Part shown: positions 1 through 9,215 of the stretch, one piece after another
Position numbering within the stretch: position 1 is the stretch's first letter
Layout: the number at the start of each line of letters is the position of its first letter
From: Cellvibrio zantedeschiae
Lineage (GTDB): Bacteria; Pseudomonadota; Gammaproteobacteria; Pseudomonadales; Cellvibrionaceae
NCBI RefSeq assembly: GCF_014652535.1
Contig: NZ_BMYZ01000001.1
Coordinates: forward strand, 868,001-932,000
Reading direction: 5' to 3'
Length of the DNA: 64,000 nucleotides
Notes under the pieces: generated by a model
Database searches by the model: none
Told to the model about the DNA's origin: nothing
What the model saw: only the letters and a program-made list of their open reading frames with translations
Made by a program: the position numbers and the translations under genes

Positions 1-1691
1 CCGTGATTGCGGTTAGTACTTGTGTCATAAGCAAACTTGGCTAAAGGTGTTGTTAAATTAAGACAGGTTGAGCGACTGCTAAATCCACCGAAGGGCCCAC
101 CGGGAATCGCAGGAGAATTGCGATTACGTATTTTGAAACTATTTGCCCAGACCGGTTCACCGAAACCTGCGGTACCGCTCCATAAAAAACCATTCAAATA
201 ATCGCGATAGAAGGCCAACCAGGTTCCGAGGTTATCGGTATTGTCGCGGTAGTTTCCGACAATAGGTTCATCCGCGCCACAGTCGAGCATACCCGCACCT
301 GTAGGAGTACACAGCTGAGTGATTTTTCTCAGATAACCTAAGCCGGGTTGTTCGAAATAGTAATCGAGCTGGTGCATAAATTCATGAACAGATCCACCCA
401 GTTGCGCCATATCATTGCCAAAAAATAACGGACTTGAATCGTCAATAGGTACGTTACTAAAAGCACCATTAAAACCATTCATGGATACTGCAAAAGTCAC
501 GAGGCCGCCACCAATGGGCGCTGAGTGATTAATCAGTATTCCATCAAACCAACCTGCGTTAAGAATGATATCCATATCTTCTGGAATATCGGGCGGCGTT
601 ACAGCTCCACCATCTACAAAGCTGGTAAGAACGTAAGGAGATTCGTAGTAATAAACATTTAATTTTACGCGGCCATTGGTGTAGTCGTGAAAAAAGCGCG
701 GCAATGCTGTCTCTGACCAGAAGCGTTGTTTTTGACGCGCGCTTGTTGATGTTTTTCGCTCGGGCATGCCCGGAATTTTTGATTCTGGTTTGGCGATGAC
801 TAATAAATTGAGTTCAGTTTTGGCTGCTGTGTCTGGCAATTTTCCAACTAGCATCCAACGTTGACCTGAATCACGTACACATTCCGCTTGCTTTGTATTT
901 ATTTCAGCAACACTGGATTTTGTGCTGAGCGATAAACATTTAGATTTCTCTCCACTAGAGCGAATTTCATAAATACCATTTCTGGTTTCTGAAGACAGCA
1001 GATCCATTTTGCTGGCGAGATTGAATCGCCAAAGGTTGGCGCTAGCTTGCATGCAGTTCGTCATAGTCAAAGTGTCTGACCCAAGATTGGATCGGCCAAT
1101 ACACCAATTATTATCTTGCGACACAATTTGATAATCGCTACCGCTAAGGGGATTAACTTCCCAATTCGCTCTAAATTGCGAGCAATCTGTTTGCACGAGC
1201 GCCGCACCTTCATCTGCAGAGTTCATAGCAGGTGCCAGGCACAAGTTGCTAAGCTCTGATTTAAATTGAATTGTGTTTGTGAAACTTCTGCGTGAGCTTG
1301 ATGAGCTGGACGATGAATTCAATGAAGAAATTGAGCTTGATATTTTTGAGGAAGAACTGGAAGAAATTGCTGATGACGAACTCGATGAAGATTGTATTGA
1401 GCTGCTAGACGATGTTTGAGTAATAACGAGAGTTGATGAGCTTGTGCTACTGGACGAACTTGAAATAACCGTTTCAGAAAATTGTGAAGATTCGCTGAGG
1501 TTGGATAAAACGCTGGAGCTTGAATTGCTCGTGACAGCACTCGAGCTAGCGGAAGAGTTGATGTTACTGGAGCTGGTTGTTGCAGTGTTAACTGGAGCAG
1601 TTGTTGATGTTGAAGGGCTGGAGCCACCGCCACCGCATGCTTGTAATACCGTAATAAATGTTGCTAAAAAAAGCCAATGATAACGAGCCAT
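1..1691 (-). CDS. Poly-serine lipoprotein with ricin-like domain and HExxH motif (partial, 3' end outside window)
   Basis: The frame is open from an ATG at 1691 to the window edge (563 residues seen, C-terminus missing). AGAAGGA lies just upstream; an in-frame ATG at 1694 is an alternative start. It begins with a lipoprotein signal ending in LQAC followed by GGGG. About 110 residues of mostly serine follow (roughly 1290-1620), the linker style of Cellvibrio secreted carbohydrate-active enzymes. Residues about 138-280 look like a ricin-type beta-trefoil: three cysteine-containing repeats each end near a degenerate QxW (RANW, SANLW, GQRW). The last part (about 290-563) contains HEFMH at residues 436-440, the zinc-binding motif of metallopeptidases. 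I infer an outer-membrane-anchored, carbohydrate-binding putative metallopeptidase. The family was not recognised and the third zinc ligand is not identified. It lies downstream of the GH9 gene on the same strand. Confidence 0.8.
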   Translation of the reverse strand, partial: MARYHWLFLATFITVLQACGGGGSSPSTSTTAPVNTATTSSSNINSSASSSAVTSNSSSSVLSNLSESSQFSETVISSSSSSTSSSTLVITQTSSSSSIQSSSSSSSAISSSSSSKISSSISSLNSSSSSSSSRRSFTNTIQFKSELSNLCLAPAMNSADEGAALVQTDCSQFRANWEVNPLSGSDYQIVSQDNNWCIGRSNLGSDTLTMTNCMQASANLWRFNLASKMDLLSSETRNGIYEIRSSGEKSKCLSLSTKSSVAEINTKQAECVRDSGQRWMLVGKLPDTAAKTELNLLVIAKPESKIPGMPERKTSTSARQKQRFWSETALPRFFHDYTNGRVKLNVYYYESPYVLTSFVDGGAVTPPDIPEDMDIILNAGWFDGILINHSAPIGGGLVTFAVSMNGFNGAFSNVPIDDSSPLFFGNDMAQLGGSVHEFMHQLDYYFEQPGLGYLRKITQLCTPTGAGMLDCGADEPIVGNYRDNTDNLGTWLAFYRDYLNGFLWSGTAGFGEPVWANSFKIRNRNSPAIPGGPFGGFSSRSTCLNLTTPLAKFAYDTSTNRNH

Positions 1692-1812
1692 CATGCATCC
1701 TTCTAGAAAAAATATTTGCCCTTATAGTTTTTTTCGCCATAAGTAATGAATTACTTTGTGCGATTTTAAGTGGGCGCAATTTTATCGGTTGGGATAGATA
1801 TGGCTCAAGCTT

Positions 1813-1849
1813 GGTAAGCGGCTAATTTGTGAATTAACCGCCATTTACC
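1813..1849 (-). repeat. Inverted repeat downstream of the GH9 gene
   Basis: Interrupted inverted repeat: GGTAA, GCGG and TAATT on the left pair with AATTA, CCGC and TTACC on the right around a short loop. It could end or protect the GH9 transcript, but no T-run follows on the minus strand, so it is not a standard intrinsic terminator. Confidence 0.4.
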
Positions 1850-1869
1850 AATAATGTTCTAATCAATTG

Positions 1870-4353
1870 TTACTCTTTCAACAAATCAGCAACTGCGTTC
1901 GCCAGGAAAATATGAACGGCGGCTTCGTCAACCACGTATTCATTTTCACCCCAGAAGAATGGCCAGTCTTCGTGATTCTCCGGATAATCGGGTTTTAACA
2001 CTAGAACTCCCGGTACTACACCGCCTGGAATGAACGAGAAGTCTGCGCGGTTCATGCCGTATGCAACTTCTTTTGCATGAGTGCCTACGTTAGAAACAAA
2101 GGACAAATTATGCGCGGGGTGTGTGCCGTACAAATAAGTAATTCCTTTGAATACAGCTTCGCGATCAACCAAATCAGGGAATGCTTTGTGTAGGTAATAA
2201 TTGTTTATCGCACCGCGAATAACAAAACTATTTCCTGCCCAACCACCTTCGGTAATAGTTACTCCGTAAGGGTTTTTCGCTTCGTTAACAGCCATTGCTT
2301 TTTTGTAGCCTTCTGCAAATTTGCGCATTTTTGCTGTGTAATCGCTGGGCATGTGTGGCATTGCGCGCATTAGCCAAGGCAAACGAATCGCGAAATCCAT
2401 AGGTTTGGTTGGCAACAATTTTTCAATGGCTTTTGAATATTTTTGATCGCCGGTGGCAATTAGTAATTCAGTCGCTGCTTTTACCTTTTCATCTTCCAGG
2501 CGACCACCGGTGGTGTTGCCGTGATGGAATGAATCAGGTTTTGCTTTGGCATTTTCTTCGTCCCACACTTTTTTCGCGGTTGCTAAACATTCGGCAGCGA
2601 GTTCGTCGTTGTAACCTTTTAATGCACGGCTAGCCGCTGCAAGCGCTGCTATAGATCCGTAGTTCAATGGTGTGGATTTGCTGGTGAATGCCCAACGGTC
2701 GTCGAAGTTTCCGCTTTTAACGCCATCGGATTCGCCTTCTTTTTTGCTGGAATCATAAACCAGATTATCGGTTTTGGTGATGGCATCGCCAAGGTGCGTG
2801 TATTGATCAATATGTGCTTCCACTATGCCGTGGATCGCGTGGCCAACGGCGCGATGTTGAGCGATCAAGCCGAGAGTTCCATGTTCAATTTGTTGCAATA
2901 AATCGGGCTTGCCATCGGCAACATGCAAATCCACAAAGCGCTTTTTATAGTCGACAGAAGTTACATCGCGCTTGATACCAAAACGTTCCCAAGTATTTAC
3001 CAAATTCATTACAACATCGTAATTGGTTTGCGTGCGTATGTCGTAATCGCCCGCGTCAAACCAACCACCAATATCCAAACCGGGAATGTGCTCGCCGGGT
3101 TTGTATGGAGTATCTGTTGTTGGGCCCTGGCGATAGAGGTCAAAATGTTCGTGATTAACGGGCGCTTGCAAAGCGTCGTCCAGGTGAGAAACACCGTGCC
3201 ATACGCGATAAGCTTCGTTAACTGTCACGTGATCCATTTGGATTGGCAAATACATATCGAGGCTTGGGAACCATGCAGACGTATAAACATCTTTTGCGAT
3301 ACGGAAAGGGCCTGCTTGTTGATCTCCATAAACGATTTTGTAAAGGCCTTCTTCCTGAACTTTGCTGAAATCAAATTGGCGATATTCGTAACGCAAATAT
3401 CTGCCCCAATTACCTAAGGTTTTTTCCAACACTAAGGTTTCCGAGCCATCTGCAGCGATTTTAAATAATTTTGCCGGTGGGTTGGTTTTGTCATTTTTAT
3501 CCAGTTCAATCACAGCAACTTTTTGTTGTGCGGGGTGATAGCCCACTTGCGAATGGCCAATGACTGGCGTGCGTACCCAATCTTTAATCGTACCTGCATT
3601 CAATTGCCATTCGATAACTGCACCGCTTTTGCCAGCAGGAATTTTGCTGCGCACAACGAACCAACCGTTTTGTGCTTTACCGCGGCCATCATAAAGTTCG
3701 AGTGGAGTTGAATTGGATTCGATGCTAACTCTGCGCTCTGTATTATTTGGAGCCAGTACCAGATGCTTTCCGTTCGCTAACAAGGTTGGTTCAGCACTAC
3801 CGTTAACTTCTTTTGCACCGCCGGGATAAATGGGGAAGGTGCCTGTTGTGGTGTCCATCATAAAAGCTTGATGGAAATAAGCGGAAGGTAAAAACTCCAA
3901 ATTAAAACCGGCTTTGCCCTCCAGAGAAGCGGGTAAGGGTTTTGGAAGATTAACGGCAATGCGCACACCGGTTTCGTTTTTGGTGACCTTAATGGAGAAA
4001 TCAAATTTCTCGTTCGGGTAATACATGAATGCTTCGATAGATTGTTCAGCGCGGTTAATTTTGCGCTCTTTAAACAGTGGGGTCATATCCCATTGTTCTG
4101 GTGTTGCGTTTAAGCGCACGTCACCGTTGGTTGCGGTACGTAAACCATGATGAATTAATTCAACACCACTGGTTTTGGAGTCGCTAAATAAGCCGTCGTA
4201 CCAGTTGCTAAACACCATAACGTTTAGGCCCGGTTGTTCGAAATAATCTTTATCGTTCAACGTCAGTTTGGTTGAATCTGACCAAGTATATTGCGGCAGT
4301 AGAAATGCTAATGAGAATAAAGCGGCACTGAGATGCCGACGTGGAATAGACAT
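1870..4353 (-). CDS. Secreted GH9 glycoside hydrolase (endoglucanase/cellodextrinase type)
   Basis: Start chosen at the ATG at 4353 (827 residues): it follows GGAG at 8 bases and opens a signal peptide (MSIPRRHLSAALFSLAFLL...); the frame also extends upstream to 4482. Residues about 25-260 form an N-terminal region I cannot assign. An Ig-like CelD_N domain follows (about 267-355, beginning HSQVGYHP), then the GH9 catalytic domain. GGWFDAGDYD places the DAGD catalytic-base motif at residues 433-436. The C-terminal GENEYVVDEAA fits the glutamate acid region of GH9. The family hydrolyses beta-1,4-glucans by inversion; some members with this layout act on short oligosaccharides or chitobiose, so the substrate is not fixed by sequence. 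It lies between mltF and the poly-Ser lipoprotein, both on the same strand. The enzyme is probably periplasmic or exported, as no lipobox or binding module is seen. Confidence 0.9.
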   Translation of the reverse strand: MSIPRRHLSAALFSLAFLLPQYTWSDSTKLTLNDKDYFEQPGLNVMVFSNWYDGLFSDSKTSGVELIHHGLRTATNGDVRLNATPEQWDMTPLFKERKINRAEQSIEAFMYYPNEKFDFSIKVTKNETGVRIAVNLPKPLPASLEGKAGFNLEFLPSAYFHQAFMMDTTTGTFPIYPGGAKEVNGSAEPTLLANGKHLVLAPNNTERRVSIESNSTPLELYDGRGKAQNGWFVVRSKIPAGKSGAVIEWQLNAGTIKDWVRTPVIGHSQVGYHPAQQKVAVIELDKNDKTNPPAKLFKIAADGSETLVLEKTLGNWGRYLRYEYRQFDFSKVQEEGLYKIVYGDQQAGPFRIAKDVYTSAWFPSLDMYLPIQMDHVTVNEAYRVWHGVSHLDDALQAPVNHEHFDLYRQGPTTDTPYKPGEHIPGLDIGGWFDAGDYDIRTQTNYDVVMNLVNTWERFGIKRDVTSVDYKKRFVDLHVADGKPDLLQQIEHGTLGLIAQHRAVGHAIHGIVEAHIDQYTHLGDAITKTDNLVYDSSKKEGESDGVKSGNFDDRWAFTSKSTPLNYGSIAALAAASRALKGYNDELAAECLATAKKVWDEENAKAKPDSFHHGNTTGGRLEDEKVKAATELLIATGDQKYSKAIEKLLPTKPMDFAIRLPWLMRAMPHMPSDYTAKMRKFAEGYKKAMAVNEAKNPYGVTITEGGWAGNSFVIRGAINNYYLHKAFPDLVDREAVFKGITYLYGTHPAHNLSFVSNVGTHAKEVAYGMNRADFSFIPGGVVPGVLVLKPDYPENHEDWPFFWGENEYVVDEAAVHIFLANAVADLLKE

Positions 4354-4504
4354 GATGCGATCTCCAAGCGTTATTAGAAGTGGCTTATAGTCTATGTGAT
4401 CATAAGTCGGTGAGATAACTCCTTTTACAAAAAATAACTGCTTGCCCACTCGTTGGGGTGAATCGTTTATTTTTGTAATCAAGCTTTACACAAAACGCGC
4501 CAAT

Positions 4505-4533
4505 AAAAATGCCGCAACAAGTGCGGCATTTTT
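4505..4533 (-). terminator. Intrinsic terminator of mltF
   Basis: AAAAATGCCGCA / TGCGGCATTTTT hairpin with loop ACAAG, ending in T residues on the minus strand, just after the mltF stop codon. Confidence 0.8.
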
Positions 4534-4558
4534 TGAGAACTCAAAATATTGAGCAGCT

Positions 4559-6094
4559 TTAAAGAAAAGAGAGGGATGAAGCGCTGCTCACGCGAAGCTG
4601 ATTAAGCTTTTCCAGCGCACTTTTTGTTTGTGCTGTCTCGGTAAAATTTAATTCATCGCTACTGTTGCTGGTGGCGATACGCAATTGTTGTTGAGTTTCT
4701 TTGAATGCGAGGATTTTTTGATAATTAGTGATGTTTCTTACAAAAATAACCGGCTCCCACCCACGCGAATAACCATAAGTCGCCTTGGAAAAATATTCTT
4801 GCTTGGCTAGGAGGGGAAATACTTTGCTGACATCTTTCCAGCTGTTGGCGTCACCTTTTAAACGTCGGGTTAATGCACGCGCATCGTCCAAATGGCCGAT
4901 ACCTTGGTTGTAAGCGGCGAGCGCCATATATAGACGTTCCTCTTCGCCCTCAATACTTTTGGGGAGAGTATCCAACAAGTAGCGTAAGTATTTAGCGCCG
5001 CCGTAAATGCTTTGTTTGGGGTCATCCAAATTTTTAACACCCAACTCCCGTGCCGTATCTGGCGTCAACATCATAAATCCACGAACACCCGTGGGCGATT
5101 GTGCATTGGGAATCCATTGCGATTCCTGATAGCCCAGCGCGGCGAGTAACTGCCAGTCCAGATTGTATTGTGCGGCAGCTGCTTTAATGGTGTCTGCCCA
5201 GCGAGGGAAGCGCTTGTCGTAGCGCAGGCTAAACATCAACGCATCATCAGTATTAACTTCAATAAACTGTTCGAAGAAGTGCGATGAAATTTTAGCGAGC
5301 TCGCCATTAGCCTTAACCTTGGCGATATATTTTTCAGCCGCGTCGTAAAGACTCTTATCGCGCGATGGCTTGAAAGCCCAGGACAAAGGCTGAGCGGCAT
5401 TCAAATCGAAGGCGACCTGGGTATGGGGATATGAGTAGCGGTGAATATCAAAAATAGCAGAATCAACAACAGCGTAATCCGCATGGCCGCGTTCAACCAT
5501 ATCGAGCAGATCCGTCATTTCCACGTTTTCTACCAGTTCCCATTGGATATCTGGCAATGATTGCTGGAGTTCTTGTAGCGGAACAGGAATAGAAGCCTTG
5601 TTCACCACCAATACGCGTTTACCGGCCAAGTCTTTAACGCTTGCAGGGGCTGTCTGGTTGCTGTTGTACACCAACTCCAGATTAAGCTTCATGAAATCTG
5701 AGGTGTAAGTGTAGTGCTGCTTGGTGGTATGGGCGTTGATTACGCTTGGGCTAGCAAGATCAAATTGTGGATTGTCGCTGTTGTCCAGCAAATCACTAAT
5801 AGGTGCTTCATCTTTAATGACGAGCTTTACGCCCAATTCATCGGCAAAACCTTTGAGTAATGTATATTCAAAGCCTGTAATGCCTTCAGGGCCTTGGTAA
5901 TGGCTGATAGGACCATTGCGGGACAGCACGCGCAATTCGCCTGCAGTGCGAACTTGCTCGAGCTTACTAGCGGGTGCACTGCGAACTAAAAGAGCAGTAC
6001 AACAAATTAATAATATGGCAATTAATAAATTGGAAATGGAAAAACGTTTTACAACATTACGCTTTCGGCTTTCCATAATATTTAATCCGGCCAT
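4559..6094 (-). CDS. mltF: Membrane-bound lytic murein transglycosylase F
   Basis: 511 residues. A membrane anchor or signal sequence is at about residues 18-38. A family-3 solute-binding-like domain spans about 45-275. The C-terminal SLT lysozyme-like domain contains GYQESQW with catalytic Glu324, followed by the usual SPTGVRGFMMLTPDTA stretch. MltF cleaves the MurNAc-GlcNAc bond of peptidoglycan, releasing 1,6-anhydro products, at the periplasmic side of the envelope. The start at 6094 has GGAG 8 bases upstream; ATG at 6076 is possible. In E. coli and Pseudomonas mltF is divergent from purL. Here purL is also divergent, but about 5 kb away with five other genes between. Confidence 0.95.
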   Translation of the reverse strand: MAGLNIMESRKRNVVKRFSISNLLIAILLICCTALLVRSAPASKLEQVRTAGELRVLSRNGPISHYQGPEGITGFEYTLLKGFADELGVKLVIKDEAPISDLLDNSDNPQFDLASPSVINAHTTKQHYTYTSDFMKLNLELVYNSNQTAPASVKDLAGKRVLVVNKASIPVPLQELQQSLPDIQWELVENVEMTDLLDMVERGHADYAVVDSAIFDIHRYSYPHTQVAFDLNAAQPLSWAFKPSRDKSLYDAAEKYIAKVKANGELAKISSHFFEQFIEVNTDDALMFSLRYDKRFPRWADTIKAAAAQYNLDWQLLAALGYQESQWIPNAQSPTGVRGFMMLTPDTARELGVKNLDDPKQSIYGGAKYLRYLLDTLPKSIEGEEERLYMALAAYNQGIGHLDDARALTRRLKGDANSWKDVSKVFPLLAKQEYFSKATYGYSRGWEPVIFVRNITNYQKILAFKETQQQLRIATSNSSDELNFTETAQTKSALEKLNQLRVSSASSLSFL

Positions 6095-6600
6095 GGGGGA
6101 ATCTCCGGTTTTTGAATTGCATCGCCCGAAATGGGAAATAACTTCGTATATGCACTCATGCCGAATCTAATCCATTACTGACCCGTGCAACATGGGGACC
6201 ATGGTAAAGCCATAGGATACCCCTGCATAGCTTGTTTTCTGAGCAAAACTGGGGTAGTCACCTGGGTATAAAACAATCAAAAAAACGAAAAAATCTTTAT
6301 AAACAAATGCTTATGAAAAGCTCTTTGCCTTGCTTCTCAGCATAAAAAAAGGTGAAAAAAATTGGATTTTTGTAGTTTCCTGAGCTACCAGAGCGAGTAA
6401 AAGTGGTCAAAACCAAGGTTTTTCTTAGATCTTTTTGTAAAAAACGGTGAAAAAAGTGCACAAAAACAGATCATTTGTCTGATGTTTCAAGTAAATGCGG
6501 GGCATTTGTTAACAAAAACAACGTACCTGGGGTTCCAGAATGAAACTTGACCCTCAATTCAAAAGCTACCGATTGAGCTCGCTTAATTGTGATACAAGCT
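6095..6600. other. 506-bp AT-rich non-coding gap upstream of mltF
   Basis: I see no gene here. The middle is A-rich with several A-runs. It must hold the mltF promoter and the 3' end of the DUF2306 transcript. A 6-bp inverted repeat (CTCAAT / ATTGAG) lies near 6550-6580, without a clear T-run. I recognise no RNA family. Confidence 0.5.
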
Positions 6601-7269
6601 TCAAGAATCAGAATTTGGGCTACTTGTAGTTTTTACACGATTGCTTCTGACAAAAAGATAAACAAGCACAACAGACAACACTGTACCTATGATGCTAGGT
6701 AATATTTGGCTCCAAGGTTGAAAGTCGCGTATTAAATTTCCAGAGGCAGCAGAAGCCGCCGCGAAGTAGTTGCCAACAATCTTGAATCCGTGGTCAACCG
6801 GCCAAATTTTACGTGTCCATGTTCTTACCCAAAAGTTTCGAGACAAGTCATATAAAGCGATAGCCGAGGTTATTCCCACGAGAGAATATCCCATCGTTGG
6901 GGACCAAGAGGCTGAACTATTTTTGGACATAAAGGTAAGCAATAGTGCGCCTGCACCTATGGCACAAACCGACATAGCATTGTCCATCAGCTGTGGACCT
7001 GTCGTTTTAATTTTGAGTGCACGAACACTGCTAAAGAACCCGTACCAAGCGGATAGGGTGATGGCGATCAATGCCGGTGGCGATCGAAAGAAAATTATTC
7101 CAATCAAGGCGCTGATCAATACAACCAAATAAAGCTTGGCATAAATACGGCCAGCGCGCTTATGCCAAGTTCCGCCTTTTTGGCTAATCAGGGGAATCAA
7201 CCCCACAACGAGTAATAAGCCGCCGACAATAACATGAGTATATATATTAATTATTTGAAACAGACTCAT
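6601..7269 (-). CDS. DUF2306-like integral membrane protein
   Basis: The start at 7269 (222 residues) has AGGA seven bases upstream; the frame extends further upstream without support. The protein is mostly hydrophobic with about six to seven predicted membrane segments. Features of the DUF2306 family are the early histidine in IYTHVIVGG, the HKRAGRIYA motif at the start of the second segment, and DHGFK later. No biochemical function is established for the family. The gene is on the same strand as mltF but far from it, and follows the DUF2141 gene by about 200 bp. It is part of the accessory block between mltF and purL. Confidence 0.65.
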   Translation of the reverse strand: MSLFQIINIYTHVIVGGLLLVVGLIPLISQKGGTWHKRAGRIYAKLYLVVLISALIGIIFFRSPPALIAITLSAWYGFFSSVRALKIKTTGPQLMDNAMSVCAIGAGALLLTFMSKNSSASWSPTMGYSLVGITSAIALYDLSRNFWVRTWTRKIWPVDHGFKIVGNYFAAASAASGNLIRDFQPWSQILPSIIGTVLSVVLVYLFVRSNRVKTTSSPNSDS

Positions 7270-7467
7270 TGTAGTTTCCTTGAGATTTAAATGGTTGTGT
7301 AGAATTTTGCCTTTAGATAATAGCAACGCCAACGACTACAAAAGTGAAGTAACCCAATAGCTGGCCAAGCTGCGCGTGCGAGTACCTTTCACAAGACCCA
7401 GTATAAAAAGCCACAACTATGGTGATTACCCTGCAACAGCATGGATGGAGACGTCACCAACAAGGTA

Positions 7468-7896
7468 CTAGCGAAGGTGAATAGTGATATTAGTAGTGGA
7501 ATCAACCGCAAATTTCGCCTCGGAATAGCTGGGTTGCCCCATGGCGCCACCGTTGTTGGAAAAGCCGTAACCCTCCTTGGGAATACCAATCAGGTTTTTA
7601 TCAATAGAACCATTTTCGTTTTCGTCCTGAAACAATTTTATCGCGTAGTCCCCACTGGGCACATCAAAGTGGACGGTCATGGTCTTGTCTGTCACCGTCA
7701 CTTTTTTTCCGCCAAAAGTGTTCTGGTTAGATTTGTAGGTAGCTTCTGAATTGTATAAAGCAATCATCATCACGCCTTTGGTTTTCTCAATGTTATCTAT
7801 GGTGAGCACCAGGTCGTGAGCGAAACAATTAACAGAAAATAGACTGCTGGCAAATAAACTGCCGAAAAGAAGTGATTGTTTGGTGAGTTTCATCAT
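7468..7896 (-). CDS. Secreted DUF2141 protein
   Basis: 142 residues with a signal peptide ending near NCFA|HDL. The remainder matches the DUF2141 pattern: an early beta-strand with GVMMIALYNS, an FQDENENGSIDKNLIGIPKEGY segment (acidic and possibly calcium-binding) and a GYGFSNN motif. Members are periplasmic or exported beta-sandwich-like proteins of unknown role. ATG at 7896 and 7893 are tandem; either could be used. The divergent neighbour at 8082 is a sensor kinase, and the shared 185-bp spacer carries an inverted repeat at 7965-7985, so this gene may be a target of that kinase pair. That link is inference only. Confidence 0.8.
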   Translation of the reverse strand: MMKLTKQSLLFGSLFASSLFSVNCFAHDLVLTIDNIEKTKGVMMIALYNSEATYKSNQNTFGGKKVTVTDKTMTVHFDVPSGDYAIKLFQDENENGSIDKNLIGIPKEGYGFSNNGGAMGQPSYSEAKFAVDSTTNITIHLR

Positions 7897-7964
7897 TTAG
7901 CCCTGAGTTGTTTATTTAGGTTTGGAGAGATTAATGTTTAATTGGGTGTTGCGCGCGTGGAATC

Positions 7965-7985
7965 TGTCATGTTTGACGCGTGACA
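7965..7985. promoter_or_regulatory. Inverted repeat between DUF2141 and the sensor kinase gene
   Basis: TGTCATG and CGTGACA arms (one mismatch) are separated by 7 bases. The spacer contains TTGACG, which could serve as a -35 box for the kinase operon. It looks like a binding site for a dimeric regulator, possibly the neighbouring response regulator. Confidence 0.4.
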
Positions 7986-8081
7986 AATGGCATATGGCGA
8001 GCTAAGGGAGAGTTGGTTACTCTGGGAGGCTTCTAACTCGTGGCTCCGCCACCATAAGCAACCACCGATGCTGGCAATTGC

Positions 8082-9215
8082 ATGAAATATATAAAAACAG
8101 AACAGCTGTTATTGACCTTGGCTGGAGTTACCACCTGGGCATTGGTCGCTTTAGTGGAGGTTAATGCCGTCAGGGGAAAGCCCTACTGGCATTGGATGGC
8201 AATTGGTTATGTGCTGTTTTTGCTCTTCTTTTTGTCTGTTGCCAGCGGTTATCTTCAACAAACTAGGCAGCAGCTTGGCAAGATGTTGCTTGTGCTGCAG
8301 CTTTCAATTGTTGCTGCACTCCTATTTGCTCATTCGTGGGTTGTCACCCCTGTATTATTAGTCATTTGGACGGGCTGCCTGCCGGATTTCTTCTCCCGTA
8401 AGAATGCCATTCTTCTAGTGATCTTAAGTGCGGTCGTTTTTTGTTGTAGTTTGAAGTTAGCCTGGCAGGGTAGGGCTTCGCTAATTATGGCCCTAAGCTA
8501 TTTTGGGTTTCAGTTTTTTGCACTGAGTTCATCTTTTGCTCGCGTGAGTGAGCGTAGCGCGCGAGAAAATGTCGAACAGTTAAACCAAAAGTTGCAGGCC
8601 ACGCGAATCTTGTTGGCGCAATCCAGCAGACAGGAAGAGCGCGTGCGTATTGCGCGAGATTTGCATGACATCCTTGGCCATCAATTGACTGCTTTAAATT
8701 TGCAGTTAGAAATTTTGCAACACAAGGTGCCAGAGGAATTGCGTGAATCAGTGCAACAATCCAAAAGTCTCGCCAAAACTCTGCTGGAGAATATTCGCCA
8801 GGTAGTTCGCGACCAGCGCAACTTGTTGTCGTTAGATATTCGTCAGGCTATACAAGGATTAGCGGCGAATATTCCCCAGCTTGGGTTAGATATTCGCGGA
8901 GAATTGCACCTGGATTCTGTGCAGTTAGCCGAGCAACTGGTGCTTTGCATTCAGGAAGGGATTAGTAATGCATTGCGACATGGGCGAGCCACACGCATAA
9001 ACGTGCTTCTGCAGCAGCAATCAAATTCTATTCAAATTATGTTGGATGACAACGGCAATGGTTTGGCTGCTAGCACAGCTCATGGAACGGGTCTTCGCGG
9101 AATGCGTGAGCGTCTTGCAGTTTATGATGGCAGTGTTGAATTACTTGCGCTTGCAGAGGGTTGCCGTTTGATGATTTCCCTGAATACAGATACGAAGGAA
9201 GCTGCCCATGATTAA
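8082..9215 (+). CDS. Sensor histidine kinase, DesK/NarL type (HisKA_3)
   Basis: 377 residues. The first 150 residues form about five membrane segments with almost no extracytoplasmic domain, as in DesK-like sensors that read the membrane state. The HisKA_3 dimerisation helix has RIARDLHDILGHQ with phospho-acceptor His195. The ATPase domain follows, with QEGISNALRHG (Asn296) and DDNGNG and GTGLRGMRERL boxes. The reading frame overlaps the next gene by 8 bp, so the two are translationally coupled. No strong ribosome site is seen before 8082. The signal is not known; membrane or cell-envelope stress is the usual theme for this architecture. Confidence 0.9.
   Translation: MKYIKTEQLLLTLAGVTTWALVALVEVNAVRGKPYWHWMAIGYVLFLLFFLSVASGYLQQTRQQLGKMLLVLQLSIVAALLFAHSWVVTPVLLVIWTGCLPDFFSRKNAILLVILSAVVFCCSLKLAWQGRASLIMALSYFGFQFFALSSSFARVSERSARENVEQLNQKLQATRILLAQSSRQEERVRIARDLHDILGHQLTALNLQLEILQHKVPEELRESVQQSKSLAKTLLENIRQVVRDQRNLLSLDIRQAIQGLAANIPQLGLDIRGELHLDSVQLAEQLVLCIQEGISNALRHGRATRINVLLQQQSNSIQIMLDDNGNGLAASTAHGTGLRGMRERLAVYDGSVELLALAEGCRLMISLNTDTKEAAHD

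Noticed and set aside
2923-3417. 164-residue open frame antisense to the GH9 gene
   Set aside because: Lies wholly inside a well-supported catalytic gene, with no ribosome site and no recognisable domain.
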